Of a stretch of 64,000 bases of DNA, positions 7,987 to 14,883 are shown one piece after another. Numbering within the stretch: position 1 is the first letter of the stretch; each line of letters starts with the position of its first letter. Source of the DNA: UBA1447 sp964627535. Lineage in GTDB: Bacteria; Bacillota; Clostridia; Oscillospirales; Acutalibacteraceae. Below the pieces are notes generated by a model. The model was not told the DNA's origin. It searched no databases and saw only the letters and a program-made list of their open reading frames with translations. The position numbers and the translations under genes are program-made. Location: positions 3,084 to 67,083 of the forward strand of contig CAZVJW010000019.1 of NCBI GenBank assembly GCA_964627535.1. Direction: 5' to 3'.

Positions 7987-9186
7987 CTAATCAACAAGCT
8001 CCGGGTTGAAGCTTTCCTGCCATGGCAAGCCGAATTCGTTCAGCGCATTCATAAACGGGTCCGGGTCAAATTCCTCAATGTTGAAAACGCCGGGCTTTTT
8101 CCACTTGCCGGTCATCACCATCATCGCGCCGATCATGGCGGGCACGCCGGTTGTGTAAGAAATAGCCTGGGAACCAACCTCGGCATAACAAGCTTCGTGG
8201 TCGCAGACATTGTAAACATAATAGGTCAGTTCCTTGCCGCCCTTGGTGCCTTGGAAAATGCAGCCGATATTTGTTTTCCCCTTGGTTCTTGGACCTAAAG
8301 ACGCGGGGTCCGGCAGTACGGCCTTCAAAAACTGCAGCGGCACAATTTGTTTGCCTTCAAAATCAATCGGTTCTATGGAAGTCATCCCGACATTTTCAAG
8401 CACCCTCAGGTGCGTGATATACCGTTCGGAAAATGTCATCCAAAAGCGTATTTTTTTAATCCCTTTTAGGTTCAGTGCCAGGGACTCCATTTCCTCGTGA
8501 TGGAGCAAATACATATCTTTATTACCGATTTCCGGGAAGTTGTAGACTCTTTTGATTGAAAGCGGTTCCGTTTCAATAAACCTGCCGTTTTCAAAATAAC
8601 TGCCGTTCGCGGTTATCTCGCGGATGTTGATTTCGGGGTTAAAGTTTGTCGCAAAAGGATAGCCGTGATCGCCCGCGTTGGCATCAAGAATATCAAGGGT
8701 ATGGATTTCATCAAAATAGTGCTTTTGCGCATAAGCGGAAAACACACCTGTTACGCCCGGGTCAAATCCGCTGCCGAGCAGCGCTGTTATGCCGGCTTCT
8801 TTAAACTTTTCCCTGTATGCCCATTGCCACTTATACTCAAACTTTGCGTTGTCAAGCGGTTCGTAGTTCGCGGTATCCACATAATCCACTTTGGTCGCAA
8901 GGCATGCGTCCATGATGGTTAAATCCTGATACGGCAAGGCGACATTAATGACAATGTCCGGTTTAAAAGCTTCAATTAATGAAATTAACTCACCGGTATT
9001 GTCGGCATTTACCTGCGCTGTTGATATAATTGTTTTGCCGTTCTTCAGTTTTTCCTTTAAAGCATCGCACTTTGATAGCGTTCTGCTTGCAATGCAGATC
9101 TCCGTGAAAACCTCAGAATTTTGGCAGCATTTATGCACAACAACACTTGCGACGCCGCCGGCTCCGATAATTAATGCTTTTCCCAT
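7987..9186 (-). CDS. Carboxy(nor)spermidine dehydrogenase (saccharopine-dehydrogenase family)
   Basis: This enzyme condenses aspartate semialdehyde with a diamine and reduces the imine with NAD(P)H to give carboxy(nor)spermidine. It is 399 residues. The N-terminal Rossmann fold begins ALIIGAGGVASVVVHKC, and the conserved block GITALLGSGFDPGVTGVFSAY follows about 150 residues in, as in saccharopine dehydrogenase-like proteins. The later CDHEACYAEVGSQAISYTTG block is typical of the CASDH subgroup. An in-frame GTG at 9195 lies too close to the AAAGGAG site; the ATG at 9186 has eight-base spacing. Its position directly before nspC makes the assignment firm. Confidence 0.92.
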   Translation of the reverse strand: MGKALIIGAGGVASVVVHKCCQNSEVFTEICIASRTLSKCDALKEKLKNGKTIISTAQVNADNTGELISLIEAFKPDIVINVALPYQDLTIMDACLATKVDYVDTANYEPLDNAKFEYKWQWAYREKFKEAGITALLGSGFDPGVTGVFSAYAQKHYFDEIHTLDILDANAGDHGYPFATNFNPEINIREITANGSYFENGRFIETEPLSIKRVYNFPEIGNKDMYLLHHEEMESLALNLKGIKKIRFWMTFSERYITHLRVLENVGMTSIEPIDFEGKQIVPLQFLKAVLPDPASLGPRTKGKTNIGCIFQGTKGGKELTYYVYNVCDHEACYAEVGSQAISYTTGVPAMIGAMMVMTGKWKKPGVFNIEEFDPDPFMNALNEFGLPWQESFNPELVD

Positions 9187-9204
9187 TTCATTCACTCCTT
9201 TAAG

Positions 9205-10059
9205 CTATTTGTAAAGCTGCAATAACAATTCTCTGACTAAGATGCATGCGAGCGCGGTTGAAATTCCGCTCGGGTCATAAACCGGACAAAGCTCATTCAT
9301 ATCCAACCCGACAATGTTTAGTTTGGCAACCCTATCAATCGCTTCGATAAGTTCATTGTAACTCACTCCGCCCGCTTCGGGCGTACCTGTTCCCGGAAAT
9401 TCACCGGGATTTAAAACATCCAAATCAATGGTTAAATAGACAGGTTTTTCCGCCAATTTTTCAACAGCGGCATCAAGCGTATCAAAGCCGAATTTGCAGG
9501 TTTCGACATGACCGGCAGCATTATAAAACTCTTCGCGGTCTCCGCTTCTGATGCCGAATTGGAATATTTTATTATCTCCTACAATTTCGAGGCATCTTCG
9601 CATAACCGTTGCGTGTGAAAGCTTCTCGCCCAAGTAATCATTCCGCATATCCATATGCGCGTCAAAATGGATGATATGCAAATCGGGGTATTTTTTTGCT
9701 GCTGCTCTAACAGCGCCGAGAGTTACCAAATGCTCGCCGCCGATCATAAAAGGCGTTTTTCCGTCAGACAGGATTTTTCCGGTGTATTCTTCAATATCGT
9801 TCAGCGCGCTTTCCGGCTTTCCAAAGGCAAGCTCAAGATCGCCGCCGTCAAAAACGCGGATATCATTTAAATCCTTGTCAAGTGCCGGGCTGTAGGTTTC
9901 AATGCCGAAACTTTCGTTTCTGATGGCTGAACTTGCGAACCTTGCACCCGGGCGGTAAGATGCTGTGCCGTCGAACGGCGCGCCGAATATGACGATTTTG
10001 CTCTCGTCATATTCCTTGTCGCAGCCTATAAAAGTATGGATGTTTTTATTCGGCATCAT
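9205..10059 (-). CDS. speB: Agmatinase
   Basis: This ureohydrolase of 284 residues hydrolyses agmatine to putrescine and urea. The manganese ligands are visible in GGEH, FDAHMD and TIDLDVLNP. ASYRPGARFAS near the N-terminus and the closing GLDMNELCPVYDPSG are family blocks. Arginase and formimidoglutamase share this fold, but the gene overlaps speE by 14 bases and sits in an operon with an arginine decarboxylase, which points to agmatine. AAAGGAG lies seven bases before the first ATG. Confidence 0.93.
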   Translation of the reverse strand: MMPNKNIHTFIGCDKEYDESKIVIFGAPFDGTASYRPGARFASSAIRNESFGIETYSPALDKDLNDIRVFDGGDLELAFGKPESALNDIEEYTGKILSDGKTPFMIGGEHLVTLGAVRAAAKKYPDLHIIHFDAHMDMRNDYLGEKLSHATVMRRCLEIVGDNKIFQFGIRSGDREEFYNAAGHVETCKFGFDTLDAAVEKLAEKPVYLTIDLDVLNPGEFPGTGTPEAGGVSYNELIEAIDRVAKLNIVGLDMNELCPVYDPSGISTALACILVRELLLQLYK

Positions 10060-10897
10060 ACAGCAGCTCCTTTACATAAGTCGGAAGAGCAAAAGCTCCC
10101 TTGTGCAAATCCGTATTGTAATACTTTGTTTTTATCCCGAGCGAGATCCACTTTTCCTCGTTCAAATCAGCAACCGGGTCTAAATTTTTCGAGGCAAAGC
10201 CGAACAGCCAATGCCCCGACGGATAGGTCGGAATGTGCGCCTGATATACTCTGCAAACCGGGAACACCGAAAATATTTGTTTGTGCGCTCTTTTCATCGC
10301 CTTCGCGTCTTCGGCATAATAAGGGCTTTCATGCTGGTTGACAAGGATTCCGTCTTCTTTAAGCGCGTTAAAACAATTTCCGTAAAACTCCCTTGTAAAA
10401 AGCCCTTCACCGGGGCCGAACGGGTCGGTTGAATCGACAATAATGATGTCATACTCATCCTTTTTAGAACGGACAAATTTCAAACCATCCTCAAAATATA
10501 AATGAACTCTTTCGTCATCAAACTTTGAAGCCGTTTGCGGAAGATGTTCTTTGCATATTTCAACAACCATTTCATCGATTTCAGCCACATCAATCTTTTC
10601 GATTGACTTATAACGGCTAAGTTCACGCACCGTTCCGCCGTCACCCGCGCCGATAACAAGAACCTTTTTTGCATTTGTTTTCACGGCCATCGGCACATGT
10701 GTAATCATTTCATGGTAAATGAACTCGTCTTTTTCGGTCAGCATCAAATAACCGTCGAGGGTCAAAATTCTGCCGAATTCAACCGAAGAGAAAACATCAA
10801 TTCTTTGAAACTCACTTTTTACGCTGATAATCTGTTTGTCAACTTTAATTGAAAGCTTAACATTTTTTGTGTGATTTTCCGTGTACCATAATTCCAT
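10046..10897 (-). CDS. speE: Spermidine synthase
   Basis: This aminopropyltransferase moves the aminopropyl group of decarboxylated S-adenosylmethionine to putrescine. It is 283 residues, the standard length. The N-terminal beta domain (about 1-60) holds LTLDGYLMLTEKDEFIYHEM. The nucleotide motif is VIGAGDGGTVREL, and the catalytic aspartates lie in VAEIDEMVVE and DSTDPFGPGEGLF. Its start codon directly follows the speA stop, with GAGGA inside the speA end as ribosome site, so the two are translationally coupled. Decarboxylated SAM is supplied by SpeD at the head of the operon. Confidence 0.95.
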   Translation of the reverse strand: MELWYTENHTKNVKLSIKVDKQIISVKSEFQRIDVFSSVEFGRILTLDGYLMLTEKDEFIYHEMITHVPMAVKTNAKKVLVIGAGDGGTVRELSRYKSIEKIDVAEIDEMVVEICKEHLPQTASKFDDERVHLYFEDGLKFVRSKKDEYDIIIVDSTDPFGPGEGLFTREFYGNCFNALKEDGILVNQHESPYYAEDAKAMKRAHKQIFSVFPVCRVYQAHIPTYPSGHWLFGFASKNLDPVADLNEEKWISLGIKTKYYNTDLHKGAFALPTYVKELLYDAE

Positions 10898-12430
10898 TTA
10901 TTCTTCCTCTACCACATCAATGTTTTCTAACTTTAAATCCTGCGGTCCGGTTAAAAAGCAGCCTTTTTCTTTAGCATATAAAATGTAATTTAAAATTTCC
11001 TCTGTTATCATTTCCCCCGGCGCCAAAATAGGAATACCGGGCGGATAGCACATGACAAATTCGCCGCTGATTTCACCGCTGCTTTTTTCAACCGGCACTG
11101 TTCTTCTATCGCTGTAGAACGCCTTCTGAGGAGCAAGCGCTACGACGGGGTTGATGTATTCGTGGTCGAACATACCCGCTTTGTCTTTGGAATAAAGCCG
11201 TTTTATTTCGGAAAGCGCCGAAATAAGCCTTTCAATCTCTAAGGCCCTGTCGCCGGCGGATATAATGGCAAGTATGTTGCCGATATCGCCGAACTCAATT
11301 TGGATGCCATAGTCATCTCTCAAAATATCATATACTTCAATGCCCGCAAGCCCGATTTCAATTGTGTTCACGGAAAGTTTGGTCGGGTCAAAGTCAAACA
11401 CCGTCTTCGAGTCAATCAGCTCATCCGCAAAGGCATAGTAACTGCCGAGCTTATTGATTTCATCCCTTGCGTAAGAGGCGAATTCAACTGTTTTTCTGAA
11501 CATTTCCTTGCCGTGCAAACTCAGGTTTTTCCTCGCAATGTCAAGCGAGGATAACAGCAGGTAAGAACTGCTTGTGGTTTGAGAAAGGTTAATCACCTGC
11601 CTGACATAGTTGGCGTTAACACTCTTCCCGCAGAGCAAAACGGAACTTTGCGTCAGCGAACCGCCTGTTTTGTGCATACTGACGGCAGCCATATCCGCAC
11701 CGGCTTTCATGGCGGCAACAGGCATGTTCTCTCCGAAGTAAAAATGCGTTCCATGCGCCTCATCAGCAAGCACGAGCATATTCCGGCGGTGCGCCAGTGT
11801 GACGATTTGCTTTAAGTCGGAACAAATGCCGTAATAGGTTGGGTTGTTGACAAGAACAGCTTTTGCATCGGGGTTCTCTTCCATGGCTCTTGCCACATCG
11901 GCAACCGTCATACCCAACGGTATCCCAAGCCTTTTATTAACACCGGGGTTTATATAAACAGGAATAGCCCCGCAAACCACCAAGGCGTTAATCGCGCTCC
12001 GGTGAACATTGCGGGGCATAATGATTTTTTCTCCGGCTTTGCAGACAGACATAATCATAGCCTGTACAGCCGCGGTTGTTCCGTTTACCATAAAGAACGC
12101 TTCGCTCGCGCCAAATGAATCCGCAGCAAGGCTTTGGGCGTCTTTAATGACAGAAACGGGATGGGACAGATTGTCAAGCGGTTTCATCGAGTTGACATCG
12201 GCTTTCAGGCAATTAAGCCCTAAAAAATCTGTCAGCTCCCGGTTGCCCCGGCCGCCTTTATGCCCGGGGACATCAAAAGGAACAATCCGGTTCAGCCGGT
12301 GGTTTTTAAGCGCCTCAAAAATCGGTGCGTCAGACTGCGAGAGCTCTTTCATACATTCTCCTTCGCAGTCTGACTGCGAAAGTTTTTTCATAGCTTCTCC
12401 TTCGCAGTCTGACTGCGAAAGTTTTTTCAT
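10898..12430 (-). CDS. speA: Arginine decarboxylase, Orn/Lys/Arg decarboxylase class
   Basis: This PLP enzyme of the aspartate-aminotransferase fold (Bacillus SpeA type) makes agmatine from arginine. The major domain contains FDVPGHKGGRGN, VLVNNPTYYGIC, LADEAHGTHFYF and the PLP lysine in SMHKTGGSLTQSS. The C-terminal domain contains VMCYPPGIPILAPGE. The N-terminus is odd: MKKLSQSDCEGEA is present twice in tandem before MKELSQSDAPIFEAL, and the family normally starts at that third unit. ATGs at 12430, 12391 and 12352 each follow an AAGGAG site. The protein is therefore 510, 497 or 484 residues depending on which start is used. Ornithine or lysine specificity cannot be excluded from motifs, but the adjacent agmatinase favours arginine. 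Confidence 0.92.
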   Translation of the reverse strand: MKKLSQSDCEGEAMKKLSQSDCEGECMKELSQSDAPIFEALKNHRLNRIVPFDVPGHKGGRGNRELTDFLGLNCLKADVNSMKPLDNLSHPVSVIKDAQSLAADSFGASEAFFMVNGTTAAVQAMIMSVCKAGEKIIMPRNVHRSAINALVVCGAIPVYINPGVNKRLGIPLGMTVADVARAMEENPDAKAVLVNNPTYYGICSDLKQIVTLAHRRNMLVLADEAHGTHFYFGENMPVAAMKAGADMAAVSMHKTGGSLTQSSVLLCGKSVNANYVRQVINLSQTTSSSYLLLSSLDIARKNLSLHGKEMFRKTVEFASYARDEINKLGSYYAFADELIDSKTVFDFDPTKLSVNTIEIGLAGIEVYDILRDDYGIQIEFGDIGNILAIISAGDRALEIERLISALSEIKRLYSKDKAGMFDHEYINPVVALAPQKAFYSDRRTVPVEKSSGEISGEFVMCYPPGIPILAPGEMITEEILNYILYAKEKGCFLTGPQDLKLENIDVVEEE

Positions 12431-12441
12431 AACTTCTCCTT
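12325..12441 (-). repeat. Tandem 39-bp repeats carrying ribosome site and start codon of speA
   Basis: Two near-identical 39-bp units (12364-12402 and 12403-12441) and a diverged third (about 12325-12363) follow one another. Each carries, in speA sense, GAAGGAG, a short spacer, ATG, and codons for M-K-K/E-L-S-Q-S-D. Each full unit also contains the palindrome TTCGCAGTCAGACTGCGAA, which can fold over the next AAGG. The period is 13 codons, so all three starts are in frame. Confidence 0.85.
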
Positions 12442-12446
12442 CGCGG

Positions 12447-13259
12447 TCAATAGATGTTCATTCCGCTGAATATCTCAATCATCTCTTTGCGAAGGCTGTT
12501 TGTAATCGAAAGCCTTTGTTTTGGGGGCAGTTCGTAAGCATCCTTGTTGAAAAGATAATTTTGAAGTTCTATTTCTTTGATCATCATTTTCGTGTGGAAT
12601 ATGTTTGACTGGTAAACATTCACATCGATAGCGTCATATTTCGTCAGGGTTTTATCGTCTATATAGTCCTGAATCGAGGTGATATCATGGTCAATATAAT
12701 ACTTTTTCCCTGTTACATCTCTTGTGAAGCCGCGCACTCTGTAATCAATGGTGATGATATCCGAATCAAAGCTGTCAATCAGGTAGTCAAGCGCGTTTAA
12801 CGGAGAAATTTCGCCGCAGGTCGACACATCAATATCCACCCGGAAGGTCGGAATCGGATTATCCGGATGATACTCCGGAAAGGTGTGCACAGTCACATGG
12901 CTCTTATCCAAATGCGCATGTACCGTTTCATGCTTTGAGTTTGTAAACGAACCTCTGTTACAGGAATCGTCAACATTTTCCGGCACAAGTGCGCCTTCAG
13001 CAATAAGTATATTAACGGAAGCTCCCTTTGGGTCATAATCCTGCTTGGAAATGTTGAGCACATGCGCGCCGATCATTTCGGTCACATCGCACAGAATTTT
13101 TGTCAGTCTTTCGGAATTATATTGTTCGTCAATATAATCGATATAATCCTTTTGTTCTCTCTCGCTCTTAGCATAGCAAACATCATAGATATTGAAGCTA
13201 AGCGTTTTAGTGAGGTTGTTAAAGCCATACAATGTCAGCTTTTTCTCCAACCCTAACAT
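12447..13259 (-). CDS. speD: S-adenosylmethionine decarboxylase proenzyme, E. coli SpeD type
   Basis: This pyruvoyl enzyme decarboxylates SAM and supplies the aminopropyl donor to SpeE. It matches the long bacterial class 1A form along its length: LTLYGFNNLTKTLSFNIYD at the start, then LDKSHVTVHTFPEYHP, STCGEISPLNALDYLI and TIDYRVRGFTRDVTG. Self-cleavage should fall before Ser120 of KSHVTVH and create the pyruvoyl group. It is 270 residues, close to the usual 264. A GTG at 13262 is in frame but too near AAAGG; the ATG at 13259 is chosen. It is the first gene of the operon, and its stop is 17 bases before the first speA start. Confidence 0.95.
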   Translation of the reverse strand: MLGLEKKLTLYGFNNLTKTLSFNIYDVCYAKSEREQKDYIDYIDEQYNSERLTKILCDVTEMIGAHVLNISKQDYDPKGASVNILIAEGALVPENVDDSCNRGSFTNSKHETVHAHLDKSHVTVHTFPEYHPDNPIPTFRVDIDVSTCGEISPLNALDYLIDSFDSDIITIDYRVRGFTRDVTGKKYYIDHDITSIQDYIDDKTLTKYDAIDVNVYQSNIFHTKMMIKEIELQNYLFNKDAYELPPKQRLSITNSLRKEMIEIFSGMNIY

Positions 13260-13347
13260 CACAACCTTTCAACTTAATATATTAATGTAACAGCGTATTA
13301 TTACACTTTTTTCAATGAAATGCAATATGTCGCGGAAATTATATTTC

Positions 13348-13373
13348 ACAATCATGTGCTACAATCATGTGCT
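13348..13373. repeat. Two tandem copies of a 13-bp unit between divergent promoters
   Basis: ACAATCATGTGCT occurs twice without a gap (13348-13360 and 13361-13373), between the speD start and the helicase promoter. A regulator could bind here, but no known operator matches. A run of seven G lies just to the right. The gap 13263-13607 also holds a helicase promoter and leader, described separately. Confidence 0.45.
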
Positions 13374-13395
13374 AATCAAGCGGGGGGGCTTGAAC

Positions 13396-13424
13396 TTGCG
13401 CTTCGGGAGTAACTGTGATATAAT
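13396..13424 (+). promoter_or_regulatory. Promoter of the DEAD-box helicase gene
   Basis: TTGCGC (13396-13401) and TATAAT (13419-13424) are 17 bases apart, and TGA directly before the -10 makes it an extended -10 promoter. The start point would be near 13431, leaving a leader of about 175 bases. Confidence 0.65.
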
Positions 13425-13455
13425 TAATTAAGTAATATGAATTGTTCTTATCATG

Positions 13456-13520
13456 AATCTCTTTAAACGCTTGTGAAGAAAAGTCATTGAGAATTTCTTC
13501 CTTTTATAATTAAAGAGATT
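13456..13520 (+). promoter_or_regulatory. Long-range hairpin with T run in the helicase leader
   Basis: AATCTCTTTAA (13456-13466) can pair perfectly with TTAAAGAGATT (13510-13520), which is followed by TTTATT. The arms are 43 bases apart, so this could be a loose intrinsic terminator or a structured leader switch. Cold-shock-type leaders of RNA helicases are known in other bacteria; its role here is inference. Confidence 0.4.
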
Positions 13521-13526
13521 TTTATT

Positions 13527-13607
13527 ATGAAATCGGATAAATTGGTAAATCATGAAAAGATAATTTGCAGTTTGTTTTTATCAAATCAAAAAGTAAGGAA
13601 ATATTGA
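13527..13607 (+). CDS. Possible 26-codon leader peptide upstream of the helicase
   Basis: An ATG preceded by AAAGAGA opens a 26-codon frame (MKSDKLVNHEKIICSLFL...) whose TGA stop touches the helicase ATG, in the same reading frame. Ribosomes ending here would be placed on the helicase start, whose AAGGA site lies within the last codons of the small frame. There is no homology by eye, and chance is possible in a leader of this size. Confidence 0.35.
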   Translation: MKSDKLVNHEKIICSLFLSNQKVRKY

Positions 13608-14750
13608 ATGAATGAATCGAATTTTGACCAAATGAACCTATCTACAGGGGTTATGAATTTCATAAAAAGCAAGAAATTTAACAACCCAACACAAGTTCAG
13701 CTGCAAACCATTCCACCGATGCTTGAGTGGTGTGATATTATTGCAAAAGCTCCAACCGGTACGGGCAAAACCTTTGCTTTCGGGATACCTATCGTAGAGC
13801 ATATAGATGTTAATGATGAGCATGTGCAAGCTTTAATCCTCGCGCCGACCAGGGAGTTAGCCATTCAGATAAGCTCCGAACTTCACGATATCTGCGGTTT
13901 TAAGGAAGGTATCAGGGTTGTTTGCATTTACGGCGGGCAGCATATTGCAATTCAGTTTAAAGCACTTAGAAGAAACCCGCAAATCGTTGTGGCAACGCCG
14001 GGCAGGCTGCTGGACCATCTAAACCGCAGAACAATTATGCTGGATTCTGTGCAAACAGTTGTTCTTGATGAAGCTGACCGTATGGTCGATATGGGCTTTT
14101 TCAAAGATGTGACAAAAATACTTGATTTGATGCCTCAGCGCCAAAATTTAGCGCTTCTTTCAGCGACGCTTTCAACGGATGTTATGACTATCGGCTGGAA
14201 ATATCAACGTGACGCAGTTGAAATCACTGTAACAGAGGATGTTGAAAGTAAACCGGATATTCTTCAGTATAGCGTTAACATATCCGAGATGGAAAAAACC
14301 AAGGCAATAGCCCATATTATCGGAAAAGAGGGTTATGACCGGTCACTTGTTTTCTGCAACACGAAGAGCAAGGTCGAAAGAGTTACCAAAATGCTGAGTT
14401 ATAAAGGATTCTCTGTTGATTGTATTCATGGTGACATAAGGCAAAACTTAAGGGAAAAAGTACTGCAAACTTTTCGCAATGGAGGTTTGAAGATACTCGT
14501 CGCAACGGATGTAGCCTCGAGGGGGCTTGATATAGATGATGTCGACGCCATATTCAACTGCGACATCCCGGATGAAAATGAATATTATGTTCACCGTATC
14601 GGGCGGACAGGCAGGGCGAAAAAGCATGGTGTTTCCTATACCTTTATTTCAAGTATTTCCGATTCTGTTCGCTTGCGTGAGATTGCGAGATACACAAAAT
14701 CCATAATTATACCGATGGAAATCGATTTTGATGATAAGCTAACGAAATGA
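13608..14750 (+). CDS. DEAD-box ATP-dependent RNA helicase
   Basis: This cytoplasmic RNA unwinding enzyme is 380 residues and consists of the two RecA-like domains without a C-terminal RNA-binding tail. Motifs in order are: Q motif near NPTQVQLQTIPP, motif I APTGTGKT, APTRELA, TPGRLLDH, motif II LDEADRMVD, motif III LLSATLS, VATDVASRGLDID, and motif VI HRIGRTGRA. The short form suggests a general RNA chaperone role such as cold adaptation or ribosome assembly. The long leader with a hairpin and a small upstream frame hints at post-transcriptional control. It is monocistronic; an inverted repeat follows the stop. Confidence 0.95.
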   Translation: MNESNFDQMNLSTGVMNFIKSKKFNNPTQVQLQTIPPMLEWCDIIAKAPTGTGKTFAFGIPIVEHIDVNDEHVQALILAPTRELAIQISSELHDICGFKEGIRVVCIYGGQHIAIQFKALRRNPQIVVATPGRLLDHLNRRTIMLDSVQTVVLDEADRMVDMGFFKDVTKILDLMPQRQNLALLSATLSTDVMTIGWKYQRDAVEITVTEDVESKPDILQYSVNISEMEKTKAIAHIIGKEGYDRSLVFCNTKSKVERVTKMLSYKGFSVDCIHGDIRQNLREKVLQTFRNGGLKILVATDVASRGLDIDDVDAIFNCDIPDENEYYVHRIGRTGRAKKHGVSYTFISSISDSVRLREIARYTKSIIIPMEIDFDDKLTK

Positions 14751-14773
14751 TATTTAAATAGCAACCGCAAACT

Positions 14774-14811
14774 ATGCAAGGATTTTGACGAATTTGTTAA
14801 AAACCTTGCAT
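14774..14811 (+). terminator. Hairpin after the helicase gene
   Basis: TGCAAGG...TTTT pairs with AAAA...CCTTGCA around a loop of about 12 bases and is followed by TTTCGTG. The second arm also contains TTGCAT, a possible -35 of the next gene, with TAAAAT 16 bases further on. Confidence 0.5.
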
Positions 14812-14883
14812 TTCGTGTATCGTGTTATAAAATATATTCGCACTATATTATTAATACTATCAATTTGAGAGGTGTAAACGCAA

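Noticed and set aside
10046..10476. Several overlapping plus-strand frames opposite speE and speB
   Set aside because: They are typical shadow frames of GC-richer coding sequence without start signals or known motifs.
12325..12441. CRISPR-like array
   Set aside because: The 39-bp units are contiguous with no unique spacers and form the coding start of speA.
12009..12608. 199-codon plus-strand open frame across speA and speD
   Set aside because: It is a shadow of two well-supported minus-strand genes, and its repeats only mirror the speA start duplication.
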